Notes: generated by a model from the sequence alone, not told the origin. 64,000 nt of DNA from Sandaracinus sp964481145 (GCA_964481145.1 CAYZTA010000015.1:1-64000), one strand, 5' to 3'. Counted from the first letter of the stretch, positions 8,495-17,711 are shown. Numbers and translations are program-made.

Positions 8495-10450
8495 TCACTC
8501 CGTGATGACGAGTGGCCTCATCATGTCGTTGTCCTCGTGCTCGAGGATGTGGCAGTGCCAGACGTAAGTGCCCGCGCGATCGAAGCGCGCGACGATCCGG
8601 GTGATGGTTCCGGGCCACGCCATGATGGTGTCCTTTTCGCCTGACTCCTCTGGACGTGGCGGCATCGCGCTCCCCATGACGAAATTTTCGAAGACAGGCA
8701 TGGGCCCCGTCCGTGCGAGCCACGCGGTCTGCGCCGTGGTGTAGCCATCGGAGTCGAAGGGGATGCGGTCGAGCACGCGGAATTGCACGAGATGCAGATG
8801 GATCGGATGTGCATCATCGGTCAGGTTTGCGATGCGCCAAATCTCGGTGTCTCCCAACCCGATGACTTCGGTCGGAGGGGCCGACCATGGAAGCGGTCCG
8901 TCGCTTGCCGTCCCGAGCATCACATGGATCGGCACGGGTGTGTCGTCGCTGGGTCCTGCCGGTGCGTCGTGCTCGAAGAGCACGAGATCGCGTGGTGGGA
9001 GCTCCGTCATGAGCGGTGCCATCGACGCCAATGTCGTTGGAATCGCGCCTGCAATGCCATTCTCCGTGCGCGCAACGATTCGAAACTGCATCACACGCCC
9101 AGTCGTCTCTGGGTCGGCTGGCTCCTGCGGAGGCATTGCGTCGGGACCCCCCCATGCCTCATCGGGACCACTGTTGAGCAGCGTTGCGATGTCTCCCTCG
9201 CGCAACGCTGAGAAGTCGATGAGCAAATCGATACGCTCGGCGGCTCCCACCACCAATTGCTCGCCGATGCGGACGGGTGCGTCTGGGAGTAAGCCTCCGT
9301 CACTACCAATCTGCACCATCTCGAGCTCCGGACGATCGAAGTGCAGCATCAACGTGCGTGAGTCGCATGCATTCAATACGCGAAATCGGTAGAGTCGAGG
9401 TTCGACTTCGAGAAACGGCCACGCGCGTCCGTTGACGACCATCACGTGACCGAAGAACTCCGGGTTCCACGCAGGCGGGATGGATGAGTCGGGCACGAAT
9501 GGCCCGTCGGTGTCGCCAAACTGCTCGCGCGACGACGGGTAGAACAGTGAACCGTCCGGATAGAAGTCGCGATCCTGCACGACGAGAGGGATTTCGTAGT
9601 GCCGCGTTCCAGCCGGCTCATCGAGCCGCGGTGGCGGACCTGGCAGGCCGAGCGCATCCTCGACCTCATCGCGCACGATCCAAAAGCCAGCGAGCCCTGC
9701 GTACACGTTGAGGCGTGTCATCCCGAGCGCATGGTCGTGGTACCACAACGCGGTCGCGCGATCGTCCACGGGATATTCGAAAATGGCTTCACCGATGGGA
9801 GCATCGCCTTGTGAACGGTACGTCGGTCCACGCGTCGCGAAACCTTCGGGAAGGTTGGTCGCATTGGGAAGGAACCAAGCTTCGGGATGACCATCACTGT
9901 GATCGAATGAGTGGGCGCCGTGAACATGCGTGATGATCGGCACTGGACCCGAATACAGCGTATGTGTCCCACCCATGTGATCGTGTCCGCTCTCGCTCCC
10001 AGGATCGGCCCAATGGATCGTGGAATCGACGGGAAGCAAGTGCGGAAGAAAATGTCCTTCGCCATCGACGAGATCGTTGATCCATGTGACGCGCACAGGA
10101 TGCCCGGTGCGCGCCTCGACCGTCGCACTCGGATACTGGAAGGTCGACACCACACCCGGCGCCGGCAGCGGATCACCATCGCGACCGTAAGCCCAAAGAG
10201 TCGTCATCGGCATGGGTGCGGGGAGGATCTGCTGTTCGATCTGGCGCACGGCGATCCGATATTCGGTTACATCGCCGTCCGTACCCGTCGGGGGCATGAC
10301 GGTCGGCAAAGCGAGCGGCTGAACGAACTGCGGGATCACGCTTGGATCGAGCGGCTCGTCTGATTCGTCATGGTCGTTCGTGCACGCGAACATCGCGAGT
10401 CCGATGAGAAAGAGCGCGACGCAGGTCGCGTGGGGTCGAGCGTCGTGCAT
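8495..10450 (-). CDS. Multicopper oxidase, lipoprotein (CotA/bilirubin oxidase-like)
   Basis: About 651 residues. The N-terminus is a lipoprotein signal (ALFLIGLAMFAC), so the enzyme is probably anchored outside the cytoplasm. All four copper-ligand regions are visible: HVHGAHS, WYHDHALGMTRLNVYAG, HPIHLHLVQF near the C-terminus, and WHCHILEHEDNDMM, which gives the HCH tripeptide, the His and the axial Met of the type 1 site. This matches CotA-like laccases and bilirubin oxidases, which oxidise phenols or metals with reduction of oxygen to water; the substrate here is unknown. The start at 10450 follows GGAG at good spacing; in-frame ATGs at 10459 and 10465 are alternatives. It is divergent from the UbiA-like gene. 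Confidence 0.9.
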   Translation of the reverse strand: MHDARPHATCVALFLIGLAMFACTNDHDESDEPLDPSVIPQFVQPLALPTVMPPTGTDGDVTEYRIAVRQIEQQILPAPMPMTTLWAYGRDGDPLPAPGVVSTFQYPSATVEARTGHPVRVTWINDLVDGEGHFLPHLLPVDSTIHWADPGSESGHDHMGGTHTLYSGPVPIITHVHGAHSFDHSDGHPEAWFLPNATNLPEGFATRGPTYRSQGDAPIGEAIFEYPVDDRATALWYHDHALGMTRLNVYAGLAGFWIVRDEVEDALGLPGPPPRLDEPAGTRHYEIPLVVQDRDFYPDGSLFYPSSREQFGDTDGPFVPDSSIPPAWNPEFFGHVMVVNGRAWPFLEVEPRLYRFRVLNACDSRTLMLHFDRPELEMVQIGSDGGLLPDAPVRIGEQLVVGAAERIDLLIDFSALREGDIATLLNSGPDEAWGGPDAMPPQEPADPETTGRVMQFRIVARTENGIAGAIPTTLASMAPLMTELPPRDLVLFEHDAPAGPSDDTPVPIHVMLGTASDGPLPWSAPPTEVIGLGDTEIWRIANLTDDAHPIHLHLVQFRVLDRIPFDSDGYTTAQTAWLARTGPMPVFENFVMGSAMPPRPEESGEKDTIMAWPGTITRIVARFDRAGTYVWHCHILEHEDNDMMRPLVITE

Positions 10451-10547
10451 CGAGGTCATCTCCATCGAGTCGTGGGATATGCGCCGAGGCCACGTGGGAC
10501 CGCGATGTCTGCGCGCAAGACCACACAATCGACTACTCTCGCTCGCT

Positions 10548-11510
10548 GTGCTGCGTGCTCTCTGGACTCTCGCTCGCCCCAAAGGGATGGCGCTCGTCGC
10601 TCTGCTTCCGATGACGGGCTTTACTTTCGCGATCTGGGATCACGGATGCATCCTCCCGTGGTCCAGCGCGCTGCCCGCTCTTCTTCTCCTCGCCGCCCTT
10701 TGGGCCGTGCCGCACATGGGGACGATGTGGCTCAATGCGGCTCTCGATCGGGACGAAGGCCCCGTTCTCTTTGGGAGATCCGTACCCGTCCCCAAAGGAA
10801 TCGAGAAATACGGGTACACCACGATCGTGTTGGCTGTCCTCGTGGCTTTGGGTGCTGATCTCGGACTTGGATTGTGCGTACTCGGCTGCGCCGCGCTGTC
10901 GGTGCTTTACTCCCATCCACGCACTGCATGGAAAGGTCACTCGTTTCTGGGTCCTTTTGCCAATGCACTTGGTTATGGTGTTCTTTCTCCCCTCGGTGGG
11001 TTCTGCCTTTCGGGCTTGCCTCCGACCTTGCGTGGGGTGGCCGTCCTTTGCGTCAGCGTCGCGTTCATTCTCGCGGCTTACTTGGCGGCGCAGGCGTTTC
11101 AGGAAGACGAAGATCGGGCGCGCGGATATCGGACCCTCGTCGCACTCCGCGGGCCTCGTGCGACGCTGAATTATACGCGAGCCTTTTTATGGCTGGCTGT
11201 CATGGGGACGTTGGGGCTCGCGGCCACCGGATGGTTTCCGCGGATGGTGCTCGTGTCGGGCCCGGCCTTTTACCTGACGGATCGACTGCTCGTGCGGTGG
11301 CGCGCCGTGCCCGGTGGGGGAGACGCATCGTGGGCGGCACGCTTCTTCTCGCGAATCGCGCTCTCCGGGATCATTTGTGTCCTCGGTGTCTCGATCGAGT
11401 TTGGGTGGGCCCAATCTCGAGGGCTCGGAATCGGCGGACTGGCGACTGCAGCCGGGCATCCGTCCACACCCGCTTGCGGCTCCAATCGCAATTTCTCCTT
11501 TCCCCGTTGA
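10548..11510 (+). CDS. UbiA-family prenyltransferase-like membrane protein
   Basis: About 320 residues, strongly hydrophobic, with eight or nine predicted membrane helices. The N-terminal LRALWTLARPKG segment and an NAALDRDEG motif fit the first Asp-rich loop of UbiA-type intramembrane prenyltransferases, although the usual NDxxDxxxD is altered. FQEDEDRARGYRTL fits the second Asp-rich loop. Such enzymes join isoprenoid chains to aromatic acceptors or sugars; the substrate cannot be told here. The start is uncertain: I use GTG at 10548 because the preceding segment is Arg-rich and would leave only 28 bp to the divergent oxidase start, but ATG at 10479 (same frame) is possible. Neither has a strong ribosome binding site. 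Confidence 0.7.
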   Translation: MLRALWTLARPKGMALVALLPMTGFTFAIWDHGCILPWSSALPALLLLAALWAVPHMGTMWLNAALDRDEGPVLFGRSVPVPKGIEKYGYTTIVLAVLVALGADLGLGLCVLGCAALSVLYSHPRTAWKGHSFLGPFANALGYGVLSPLGGFCLSGLPPTLRGVAVLCVSVAFILAAYLAAQAFQEDEDRARGYRTLVALRGPRATLNYTRAFLWLAVMGTLGLAATGWFPRMVLVSGPAFYLTDRLLVRWRAVPGGGDASWAARFFSRIALSGIICVLGVSIEFGWAQSRGLGIGGLATAAGHPSTPACGSNRNFSFPR

Positions 11511-11925
11511 CACCGATTGGGGCGGTCGTACTCTCGTCGCTCATGGACGATCGCGCTCCGGATCTCGCCGCGAAATCGACGGGAACCGATTCGGCAGAGC
11601 CCCCAGGTCCCGTCCCAAGAAGCATGCGGTCGATGGCTTCATTCGAAGCTGTCGGCCGCGGACCCAAGCTCCAGTGCACGGACTCGTCGAGTTCATCCTC
11701 GCGAAGAAACGTGTGCCGCCATGCGAAGTCTTCCAGAGAGGAGCGAGTTTCCATTCGATGGACATGATTCGTAATGGTCCCGCGCGGCGAGCACCGCGCG
11801 GAACCCCGGCTACTTTGTCTGCGGCTCAGCTCTCGTATGCCCATGGGCGCTATGCGCTCGCACCCCGTTGTGTGCGCGCACTCGGAATTGGGGTCGGAAA
11901 GCGCTTCGATCCGGCGCCTACGTCC
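11511..11925. other. Gap without a convincing gene; contains one strong hairpin
   Basis: About 415 bp between the UbiA-like gene and the first ATP-grasp gene. Open frames run through it on both strands, but their translations are Arg/Ser/Pro-rich and look like GC-driven shadows. The in-frame upstream extension of the ATP-grasp gene could start at 11761, but it adds no recognisable domain. The only clear element is the hairpin at 11776-11805. Confidence 0.5.
11776..11805 (+). terminator. GC-rich hairpin downstream of the UbiA-like gene
   Basis: Twelve-base arms (11776-11787 and 11794-11805) pair fully if one G-U is allowed, around a 6-nt loop. There is no T-run, so it may be a weak or factor-assisted terminator or an mRNA structure upstream of the ATP-grasp pair. 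Confidence 0.4.
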
Positions 11926-13041
11926 ATGCGTATGCTTACGACGCCCTACGGGGAATCTCTTCGCACGCGTCTGTCGAGCCTTCGATATGGCTATGATTGG
12001 CGAGAAGTGCGCACGATCGGCATTGCGTACGATTTGAAATCCGAAGTCGAACGAACGGTGCTTCGTCATGCTGGCGACGAATCGTTGCCGGACGACGCAC
12101 TCGAAGAATATGACTCCGAAGGAACGGTGGCCGCCCTCGAAGAGGCGTTGTTCTCGAACGGATATCGGACGAGACGTCTGGGCAGCGGTCGCTCTTTTCT
12201 CGCCCAAGCGATGCGTGAACCAGGAGATCTCGTATTCAATATCGCTGAGGGTTATGGCTCACGATCACGGGAAGCCCATGTGCCGAGCGCTCTCGAGATG
12301 CTTGGAGTGCCCTACACCCACTCCGACCCTCTGACGCTCGCGCTCACGCTCGACAAAGCCATGGCCAAGCGCATCGCCGCATCGGCCGGTGTTCCTACGC
12401 CGCATTTCGTCGTGGTCGAGTCCATCGAGCAAACACGCTCGATTCCGCTTTCATATCCTTTGATCGCAAAGCCTTTGTTCGAAGGCTCGAGCATGGGGGT
12501 TCGCAACCACAGCCGTGTGGTCGATGAGTACGAACTTCGCGAACTCGTGGCTCGACTCTTGGCGGACTACCATGAGCCGGTGTTGGTCGAGGAGTTCGCC
12601 TCGGGGCCCGAGTTCACGGTGGGCATTCTCGGCACCGGCGCGTCGGCCACAGTCCTCGGTGCGATGGAGATCGTCCCAAGAAACTGCGCGATCGACAAGT
12701 TCGTCTACTCACTCGAAGTGAAACGAAACTATCTCGAGGAGGTCGAATACCACGCGCCTCCGCGTCGTTCGCCTGAGGTGGTGGCCCATGTCGAAGACGT
12801 GGCGCTCGCCGCTTATCGAGCGCTTGCATGTCGTGATGTGGGCCGAGTGGACGTGCGCCTTGGTGAGGACGGAGAGCCCAAGTTCATCGAAGTCAATCCG
12901 CTCCCCGGATTGAATCCGATCACGGGTGATCTCGTGATTCTTGCTCGGGCCAATGGGCTCGGATACGCGGAGCTGATCGGACGGATCGTCGATGGCGCGC
13001 GCGCTCGTCAAGGGCTTCTGGCCGAATCGTCTGTCGGATGA
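11926..13041 (+). CDS. D-alanine-D-alanine-ligase-like ATP-grasp protein 1
   Basis: About 371 residues. Ddl-like architecture: an N-terminal Rossmann-like domain (VRTIGIAYDL), a substrate region (NIAEGYGSRSREAHVPSALEMLGVPYTHSD), the ATP-binding lysine loop KPLFEGSSMGV, the EEF segment, and the Mg-binding end DVRLGEDGEPKFIEVNPLPGLNP. Ddl family members ligate D-amino acids; ATP-grasp relatives ligate other peptides, so the acceptor is uncertain. The ATG at 11926 gives the usual family length, while an upstream ATG at 11761 would add a non-conserved Arg-rich extension. The stop overlaps the start of the next gene (ATGA), implying translational coupling and joint function of the two ligases. Confidence 0.85.
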   Translation: MRMLTTPYGESLRTRLSSLRYGYDWREVRTIGIAYDLKSEVERTVLRHAGDESLPDDALEEYDSEGTVAALEEALFSNGYRTRRLGSGRSFLAQAMREPGDLVFNIAEGYGSRSREAHVPSALEMLGVPYTHSDPLTLALTLDKAMAKRIAASAGVPTPHFVVVESIEQTRSIPLSYPLIAKPLFEGSSMGVRNHSRVVDEYELRELVARLLADYHEPVLVEEFASGPEFTVGILGTGASATVLGAMEIVPRNCAIDKFVYSLEVKRNYLEEVEYHAPPRRSPEVVAHVEDVALAAYRALACRDVGRVDVRLGEDGEPKFIEVNPLPGLNPITGDLVILARANGLGYAELIGRIVDGARARQGLLAESSVG

Positions 13042-14081
13042 GGGACATTCGATCCGTTGCGATCGTGTGGGATCATATCGCAACGACACACGCGGGCGCG
13101 GCCGAGACGGGCGACTCCGAAGCGGCCGCTGTCCAAGCGATCGAAGGGGTGATCGACGAGGTCTCGAGGGTTGCGCGAAACATGGGCGCGAACGTCGAAC
13201 ACGTTCCGCTTTCGCACGATCCCACGGAAATGCTCGGACGTGTTTCATCGCTCCGCGCCGATGTCGTCGTCAATCTCGCAGAGTCGTGGGCAGGACGCGC
13301 TCGGTATGAGCCCGCAATTGCATGGATGTTCGAGCTTTTGCGGGTGCCCTATACGGGCGCGTCTCCTCGCTCGCTCGCGCTTTGCCTCGAAAAACCACTG
13401 ACCCGGGCGCTCCTCGCTTCGTGTGCGGTCCCCGTGCCTGAAGGTTGGGTCGTGGCATCCGAGGATGCGCGTTGCGATCCGCGTCTGTTCGAGAACCATG
13501 TTTCGTGGATCGTGAAACCGGCCGCGCAAGACGCGAGCCATGGGATCGACGCGACGAGCGTGGTCGGGACCGAATGCGCCATGCGCGACCGTGTGAAGTA
13601 TCTTCTTCGAAGAGGTCTTGGGCCGGCGCTCATCGAGCGGTACATCGAAGGTCGCGAGTTCAATGTGTCGATCGTCGAGATGGATGGATTGGCGGCGCGC
13701 GTACTGCCGGTGGCGGAGATCGACTTCACCCATTTTCCTACTGGAATTCCGCAAATTCTCACGTTTGCTGCCAAATGGGATGAGGTCAGTGAGGAGTATC
13801 GTGGGTCCAAAAGCATTCTCGCGAGCGAGCTCGACGATGCTTTGCGTTCGGAGATTGAGCGGGTCGCGCTCGCCGCTTGGCATGCCCTCGAGTTGCGCGA
13901 CTACGCTCGCGTCGACATGCGTGTCGACCGACGAGGCCGGCCTTTCGTCATCGACGTCAATCCGAACCCCGATCTGTCACGGGGCGCGGGTCTGTCTCTC
14001 GCGGCCGAACGTGCTGGGATGACGTATGAGCAGATGGTCACAGGCATTCTGCGGAACGCCGCACTTCGCACTACCAGCTAA
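13038..14081 (+). CDS. D-alanine-D-alanine-ligase-like ATP-grasp protein 2
   Basis: About 347 residues, second of a tandem pair. Visible motifs: N-terminal VAIVWDHI, NLAESWAGRARYEPAIAWMFELLRVPYTGASP (substrate loop region), the ATP-lysine loop VKPAAQDASHGI, IERYIEGREFNVSI, and DMRVDRRGRPFVIDVNPNPDLS for metal binding. It is diverged from its neighbour, so this is not a recent duplication. Overlap by 4 nt with the upstream gene points to a shared product, perhaps a dipeptide or a peptide made in two ligation steps. The gene's 3' end overlaps the convergent DUF2378-like gene by 11 nt. Confidence 0.85.
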   Translation: MRDIRSVAIVWDHIATTHAGAAETGDSEAAAVQAIEGVIDEVSRVARNMGANVEHVPLSHDPTEMLGRVSSLRADVVVNLAESWAGRARYEPAIAWMFELLRVPYTGASPRSLALCLEKPLTRALLASCAVPVPEGWVVASEDARCDPRLFENHVSWIVKPAAQDASHGIDATSVVGTECAMRDRVKYLLRRGLGPALIERYIEGREFNVSIVEMDGLAARVLPVAEIDFTHFPTGIPQILTFAAKWDEVSEEYRGSKSILASELDDALRSEIERVALAAWHALELRDYARVDMRVDRRGRPFVIDVNPNPDLSRGAGLSLAAERAGMTYEQMVTGILRNAALRTTS

Positions 14082-14652
14082 CCATGTACGTGCAGCTCAT
14101 TCCATTCTGAGCCCGGCACTCCACGTGACGAACCGATGCGTTCTTGGCGCCTGTGAGCTCGAGGCCCATTTCGATCCACGCAGGGCATCCGGGTCCGCAG
14201 AAGAGTTGGTTGGGAGCGATTTCATCGCCATAAGGCATGATGAGGGTGAGCTTCCAATTGCCTTGGTCGAGCTCGGTTGGAGAGAGCTTGCCGACATCGA
14301 AATAACGATTCCACAGCGAATCCGTTCTTCGCAAGAGAAACTCGGGAGAGCCGAATCGCAAAGCCATTTTATAGACGGTGCCGAGATCCGAATCGGCGAT
14401 GAACGCAGAGAGCCGACGCATTTCATCATGAGGACTGCTTTGATGATGTTCGTCACAGAACCTCTGCACGATTCGATTGGTCACGCCGATTGGATACCAG
14501 CTTCCCGCGAGCAACACCCCCTCCAGCACCTCGCGATCAGAAGGGGATGAGCTCTCGACGAGCTTCTTCCATACGCTCTCGCCTCGCGTTTCGCGGACAT
14601 AGCTTGCGGTATGGATGAGGAGACTGCCTTTGCCGTGTGCGGTCGCACTCAT
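14071..14652 (-). CDS. DUF2378-like protein (Myxococcales-restricted family)
   Basis: 193 residues. The order of features fits the DUF2378/TIGR02265 family: GKGSLLIHTASYVRE at the start, SWYPIGVTNRI, a middle helical region, LWNRYFDVGKL, and a C-terminal segment with CPAWIEMGLELTGAKN and a Cys-containing end (RHVECRAQNGMSCTY). The family is known almost only from myxobacteria and its function is not established. No signal peptide, so probably cytoplasmic. It supports the taxonomic call for the window. Confidence 0.7.
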   Translation of the reverse strand: MSATAHGKGSLLIHTASYVRETRGESVWKKLVESSSPSDREVLEGVLLAGSWYPIGVTNRIVQRFCDEHHQSSPHDEMRRLSAFIADSDLGTVYKMALRFGSPEFLLRRTDSLWNRYFDVGKLSPTELDQGNWKLTLIMPYGDEIAPNQLFCGPGCPAWIEMGLELTGAKNASVRHVECRAQNGMSCTYMVSW

Positions 14653-14768
14653 ATCGAATCGCGCGACTCTACACGAAGCGTTTCTGCATCCAAAGCAAAA
14701 ACCAGAAGTGTCCTCCGTACGTCATAGAGCGCTTGTTCTGATAACCACAAGCGCGGCATGATGCGAGC

Positions 14769-16271
14769 ATGTTTCTTCAAAACGCGGGCAGACAGGGGCA
14801 TGTCCCACAGAAGAAGTTTCTTTACGATCGCCGAGGCCCATGGCCCCAGCCTTCACCCACGGAGCCGCTCGGGACCTCCCCCGAGGTTCTCCATCTTCCA
14901 ACTCCGGAAATCCGCGATTTCCAATGGAATATTGGGCTTCGATACCTTCGAGATCTGATCTATTACTCTCCCGTCTCGCTCGTGCGCGCGCTCGGCTTCG
15001 ACGCGCTGCCGGAGATCCCCGACGGGCAGCTGGCCGACGTGCTCACGCGCGGGCTGTACTCGCGCTTCCTTGCGCCGCTCGATGAGATCGACAAAGCGAC
15101 CTTCGCAGACGATCCCAATCCAAACGACGCGACTCTGGACTACAAATACGATTTCACGCCGATCTCGAGTGTCGATCCGTATGGAGGCATGTACGTCTCG
15201 CAGACGATCACGCATTTGCGTCGCAAGCACCGCGACTCGAAGGAGTTCGAAGTGCGCGCCATCGCGGTGGGCGACCAAAAGCTCGTGCTCCGCCCTTCGG
15301 ACGGCGCGGCGTGGGAGCTCGCGAAATATTACGTGCTTCAAGGGTGCAGTTACGGAACGCTCTTTACACAACACCCGAACGTTCATTTTCCATACGACAC
15401 CATCAATGCGGTCACGAAGGGGTCGATCCCCACGGACCATCTGATGTTCCAGCTTCTATACCCGCATCTCCGCTTTTCACTCGTGCTCGACAATGCGGTG
15501 TTGCAGTCGAAGGCTTCGGTCATCAGCAATTTCAGACATACGATTTATGACCCATTCACGGCGGCCGCGAGCGATGGGCTCATGTCGTTTTTCGTGGCTG
15601 GATACAAAGGCATTCCTGGAAATTCGTCCTATCCAGGATATTCGTATCCGAGGAACACTTCGGAGTTGTCACTGCCGCCCACGGAATACGGTCAATTCCT
15701 CCGCGAATATTTCGAACCATTCCACTGGTTCACGACGAAAGTCGTCGAGCGCATGAGCGACGACGAGATGAGTTATGCCGAGGAATGGTCTCGCTGGATT
15801 CGTGTGTGGATCGAGTCGTTTCCAGAGCTGCCTTATCGCAAGGTCGAGAGTGTCTCCGAGCGCCAAGCCACACGAGACAAGCTCGCGTTCGCGTTGGCCG
15901 TCATGTTGTGGGATCTCACCGTCGTCCATTCGACCGATCACCACGACTTCGCAACGGATGTTCCCGTCGAGTGGAAGTGTTTCCGGTTGCGCGTGCCGGC
16001 CCCTGCGGGCAAAGCGGTTCCGCCTGTCGATCGAACGAAGCTCTCGAAGAAGATCGATATCTACAAATCGTATTTGGCGCATCGAATGTTTTTCGCGCCG
16101 ACGACGGTCACTCGGCTCATCGAAACCGAGTACGACTTCCAGACCAACGAGCTACGGCGGATTCACAACGATTTCTTCGAGCGCTTGCGGGCCGTCGACG
16201 CGGGCCTCGAACAAAAAGGAATCCGGCGCTTCATGTCGCTCTCGGATTTCTCTGCGAGCATTCAGTATTGA
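14769..16271 (+). CDS. Lipoxygenase-like protein
   Basis: 500 residues. The segment WELAKYYVLQGCSYGTLFTQHPNVH (about 182-206) followed by HLMFQLLYPHLRFSLVLDN (about 224-242) matches the lipoxygenase core around the first two iron ligands and the conserved PHxRxTL strand. A second His cluster (VVHSTDHHDF, about 386-394) sits where the third and fourth metal ligands would be. The first pair is H-x3-H (202/206) where classical enzymes have H-x4-H, and the protein does not end in the usual terminal Ile, so metal binding may differ. Lipoxygenases add dioxygen to polyunsaturated fatty acids. The 16-bp gap to the next gene suggests a four-gene operon with the membrane protein, acetyltransferase and Cys-cluster protein. 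Confidence 0.65.
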   Translation: MFLQNAGRQGHVPQKKFLYDRRGPWPQPSPTEPLGTSPEVLHLPTPEIRDFQWNIGLRYLRDLIYYSPVSLVRALGFDALPEIPDGQLADVLTRGLYSRFLAPLDEIDKATFADDPNPNDATLDYKYDFTPISSVDPYGGMYVSQTITHLRRKHRDSKEFEVRAIAVGDQKLVLRPSDGAAWELAKYYVLQGCSYGTLFTQHPNVHFPYDTINAVTKGSIPTDHLMFQLLYPHLRFSLVLDNAVLQSKASVISNFRHTIYDPFTAAASDGLMSFFVAGYKGIPGNSSYPGYSYPRNTSELSLPPTEYGQFLREYFEPFHWFTTKVVERMSDDEMSYAEEWSRWIRVWIESFPELPYRKVESVSERQATRDKLAFALAVMLWDLTVVHSTDHHDFATDVPVEWKCFRLRVPAPAGKAVPPVDRTKLSKKIDIYKSYLAHRMFFAPTTVTRLIETEYDFQTNELRRIHNDFFERLRAVDAGLEQKGIRRFMSLSDFSASIQY

Positions 16272-16287
16272 TCTCGGGGGGTCTCCT

Positions 16288-16689
16288 ATGAAATCTGCGT
16301 TCTTGGGCTGCGCCATCTATGCCATTGCGCTCTCGATCCTCGTTGAATCTCATATCGTGAGCTACGCCATCATCGATCTCTTCGTGCGGACTCCGTACGT
16401 GATTGGAACACACACGGAAGACTGGATGAGTTGGCACGGAATGGGCTGCCTGTTTCTCGGCCTCGTGAATCTCGCTGCGTGGCGATGGCCGTTGGGCCAC
16501 GCGTCACGCGACGTGGCATTCGCAACGGCGGTCGTATACGGCGCTTGGACGATCCAGAACTTCTATTTTACGGCGTTTACCGATCGGTTCGTGCCTTTCA
16601 TGTGGTTGCACGTCATCGGTTGCGGCGTTGCAGCGGCGGCGAGCGTGTGGGTTGGGCTCCGGCTCCGGAGCGGCGCTTCCATCGGATGA
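16288..16689 (+). CDS. Small four-helix membrane protein
   Basis: 133 residues with four hydrophobic helices (roughly 3-25, 48-66, 77-97 and 102-123). The ATG at 16288 is preceded by a G-rich site (ggggggtctcct), which decides the start within a longer open frame. No family recognised; the size and helix pattern resemble small DoxX/TMEM-like proteins, but I see no diagnostic motif. It sits between the lipoxygenase-like gene and the acetyltransferase, 16 and 9 bp away, so it is probably co-transcribed and may assist a membrane-lipid function. Confidence 0.75.
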   Translation: MKSAFLGCAIYAIALSILVESHIVSYAIIDLFVRTPYVIGTHTEDWMSWHGMGCLFLGLVNLAAWRWPLGHASRDVAFATAVVYGAWTIQNFYFTAFTDRFVPFMWLHVIGCGVAAAASVWVGLRLRSGASIG

Positions 16690-16698
16690 AGAGACGAC

Positions 16699-17175
16699 AT
16701 GCATCTACGCTTCGAGCTTTGCGCTGGTGATCGTGCGCCGATCGAGCGGATCGTGCGCGAGGTGGGCGTGTTCCGGCCGGAAGAGATCGAGGTCGCGATG
16801 GAGCTCGTCACGGCAGGGCTTGGAGTCAATGAAGACGAGTATCTCTTCGCTGTCGCCGAAGACGACGAAGGAGTGGTGCGCGGATATGCATGTTGGGGAC
16901 ATGCCCCGATGACCGAAGCCACTTACGATCTCTATTGGATCGCCGTCGACCGAACGTTGCACGGCCAAGGCGTTGGGCGCGCGCTGCTCTCTGCTTGCGA
17001 AAAGGACGTGCGGCGGCGCGCCGGCAAGCTCCTCTTGATCGAGACCGAGAGCACGCCCGCATACGATGCGACGCGACGGTTTTATCTTCGCGCGGGATAT
17101 CCCGAGCTCGCACGGATTCCGAATTACTATCGCGACGCCGCCGACAAAGTCATTTATGGACGGAGTTTCGAATGA
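16699..17175 (+). CDS. GNAT family N-acetyltransferase
   Basis: 158 residues, the typical GNAT length. The acetyl-CoA pyrophosphate-binding loop is visible as LHGQGVGRALLSACE (about 92-106), preceded by the beta-strand YDLYWIAVDR and followed by ATRRFYLRAGY, the usual C-terminal GNAT segment. It would transfer an acyl group from acyl-CoA to an amine of a small molecule or protein; the substrate is unknown. The stop codon overlaps the start of the next gene (ATGA), so the two are translationally coupled. Confidence 0.85.
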   Translation: MHLRFELCAGDRAPIERIVREVGVFRPEEIEVAMELVTAGLGVNEDEYLFAVAEDDEGVVRGYACWGHAPMTEATYDLYWIAVDRTLHGQGVGRALLSACEKDVRRRAGKLLLIETESTPAYDATRRFYLRAGYPELARIPNYYRDAADKVIYGRSFE

Positions 17176-17708
17176 ACGACAAGCACCGCGCGCTACCGGT
17201 CATCAACCTCGACCACGCGACCTTCGAGTGTGTTTGGCCGACGTGTGGCGGAGCGTGCTGCAAAGAGAGCCGTCCGCCCATTTCAAAAGGGGAAGAAGCG
17301 CGTATCGCGGGTGTCGTGAATCAAGTCTTGCCGATGTTGCGCCCCGAAGCGCGGCGCGTGGTGGAGCACGGCGGCTGGCTCACCCATCGCCAGAAAGGCG
17401 GTCGGAGAACACTCGCCGTCGCGTCTCGATATTGTGTATTTTACGCGGAAGGTTGCGCGCTTCACCGCTTGGGCGCAGCCCAGGGCGACAAGAACAAATA
17501 CAAACCCGCCACGTGCATCACCTTTCCGCTCGACAAGGCTGAAGAGGGGCAATGGTATGTGCGGCAAAAGGACGTCCTCGACGAAGCGTGGAATCTGGAT
17601 TGTCTCGATCCTCATGCTTCGAACGGAAAGCCCGCCAAGACGCTGAGCGAGGAGATGGCCTTCGCAGAGCGAATCGATGAAGGCCTCGAGAAGTGGCGTG
17701 ACGGTTGA
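17172..17708 (+). CDS. DUF3109/YkgJ-like Cys-cluster protein
   Basis: 178 residues, starting inside the stop of the acetyltransferase gene. Near the N-terminus CVWPTCGGACCKE gives a Cys-rich CxxxxCxxxCC arrangement; further Cys residues occur at RYCVFYAEGCALH, the CITF segment and the DCLDPH segment. This spacing fits DUF3109 and the wider YkgJ-type putative zinc- or iron-chelating domain, for which no reaction is established. No signal peptide. Convergent with the small secreted protein gene 3 bp downstream. Last gene of the apparent lipoxygenase operon. Confidence 0.75.
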   Translation: MNDKHRALPVINLDHATFECVWPTCGGACCKESRPPISKGEEARIAGVVNQVLPMLRPEARRVVEHGGWLTHRQKGGRRTLAVASRYCVFYAEGCALHRLGAAQGDKNKYKPATCITFPLDKAEEGQWYVRQKDVLDEAWNLDCLDPHASNGKPAKTLSEEMAFAERIDEGLEKWRDG

Positions 17709-17711
17709 TTC

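Noticed and set aside
11371..12207. 278-codon minus-strand frame over the gap before the ATP-grasp pair
   Set aside because: Arg/Ser-rich, overlaps the ATP-grasp N-terminal domain, no signal or motif.
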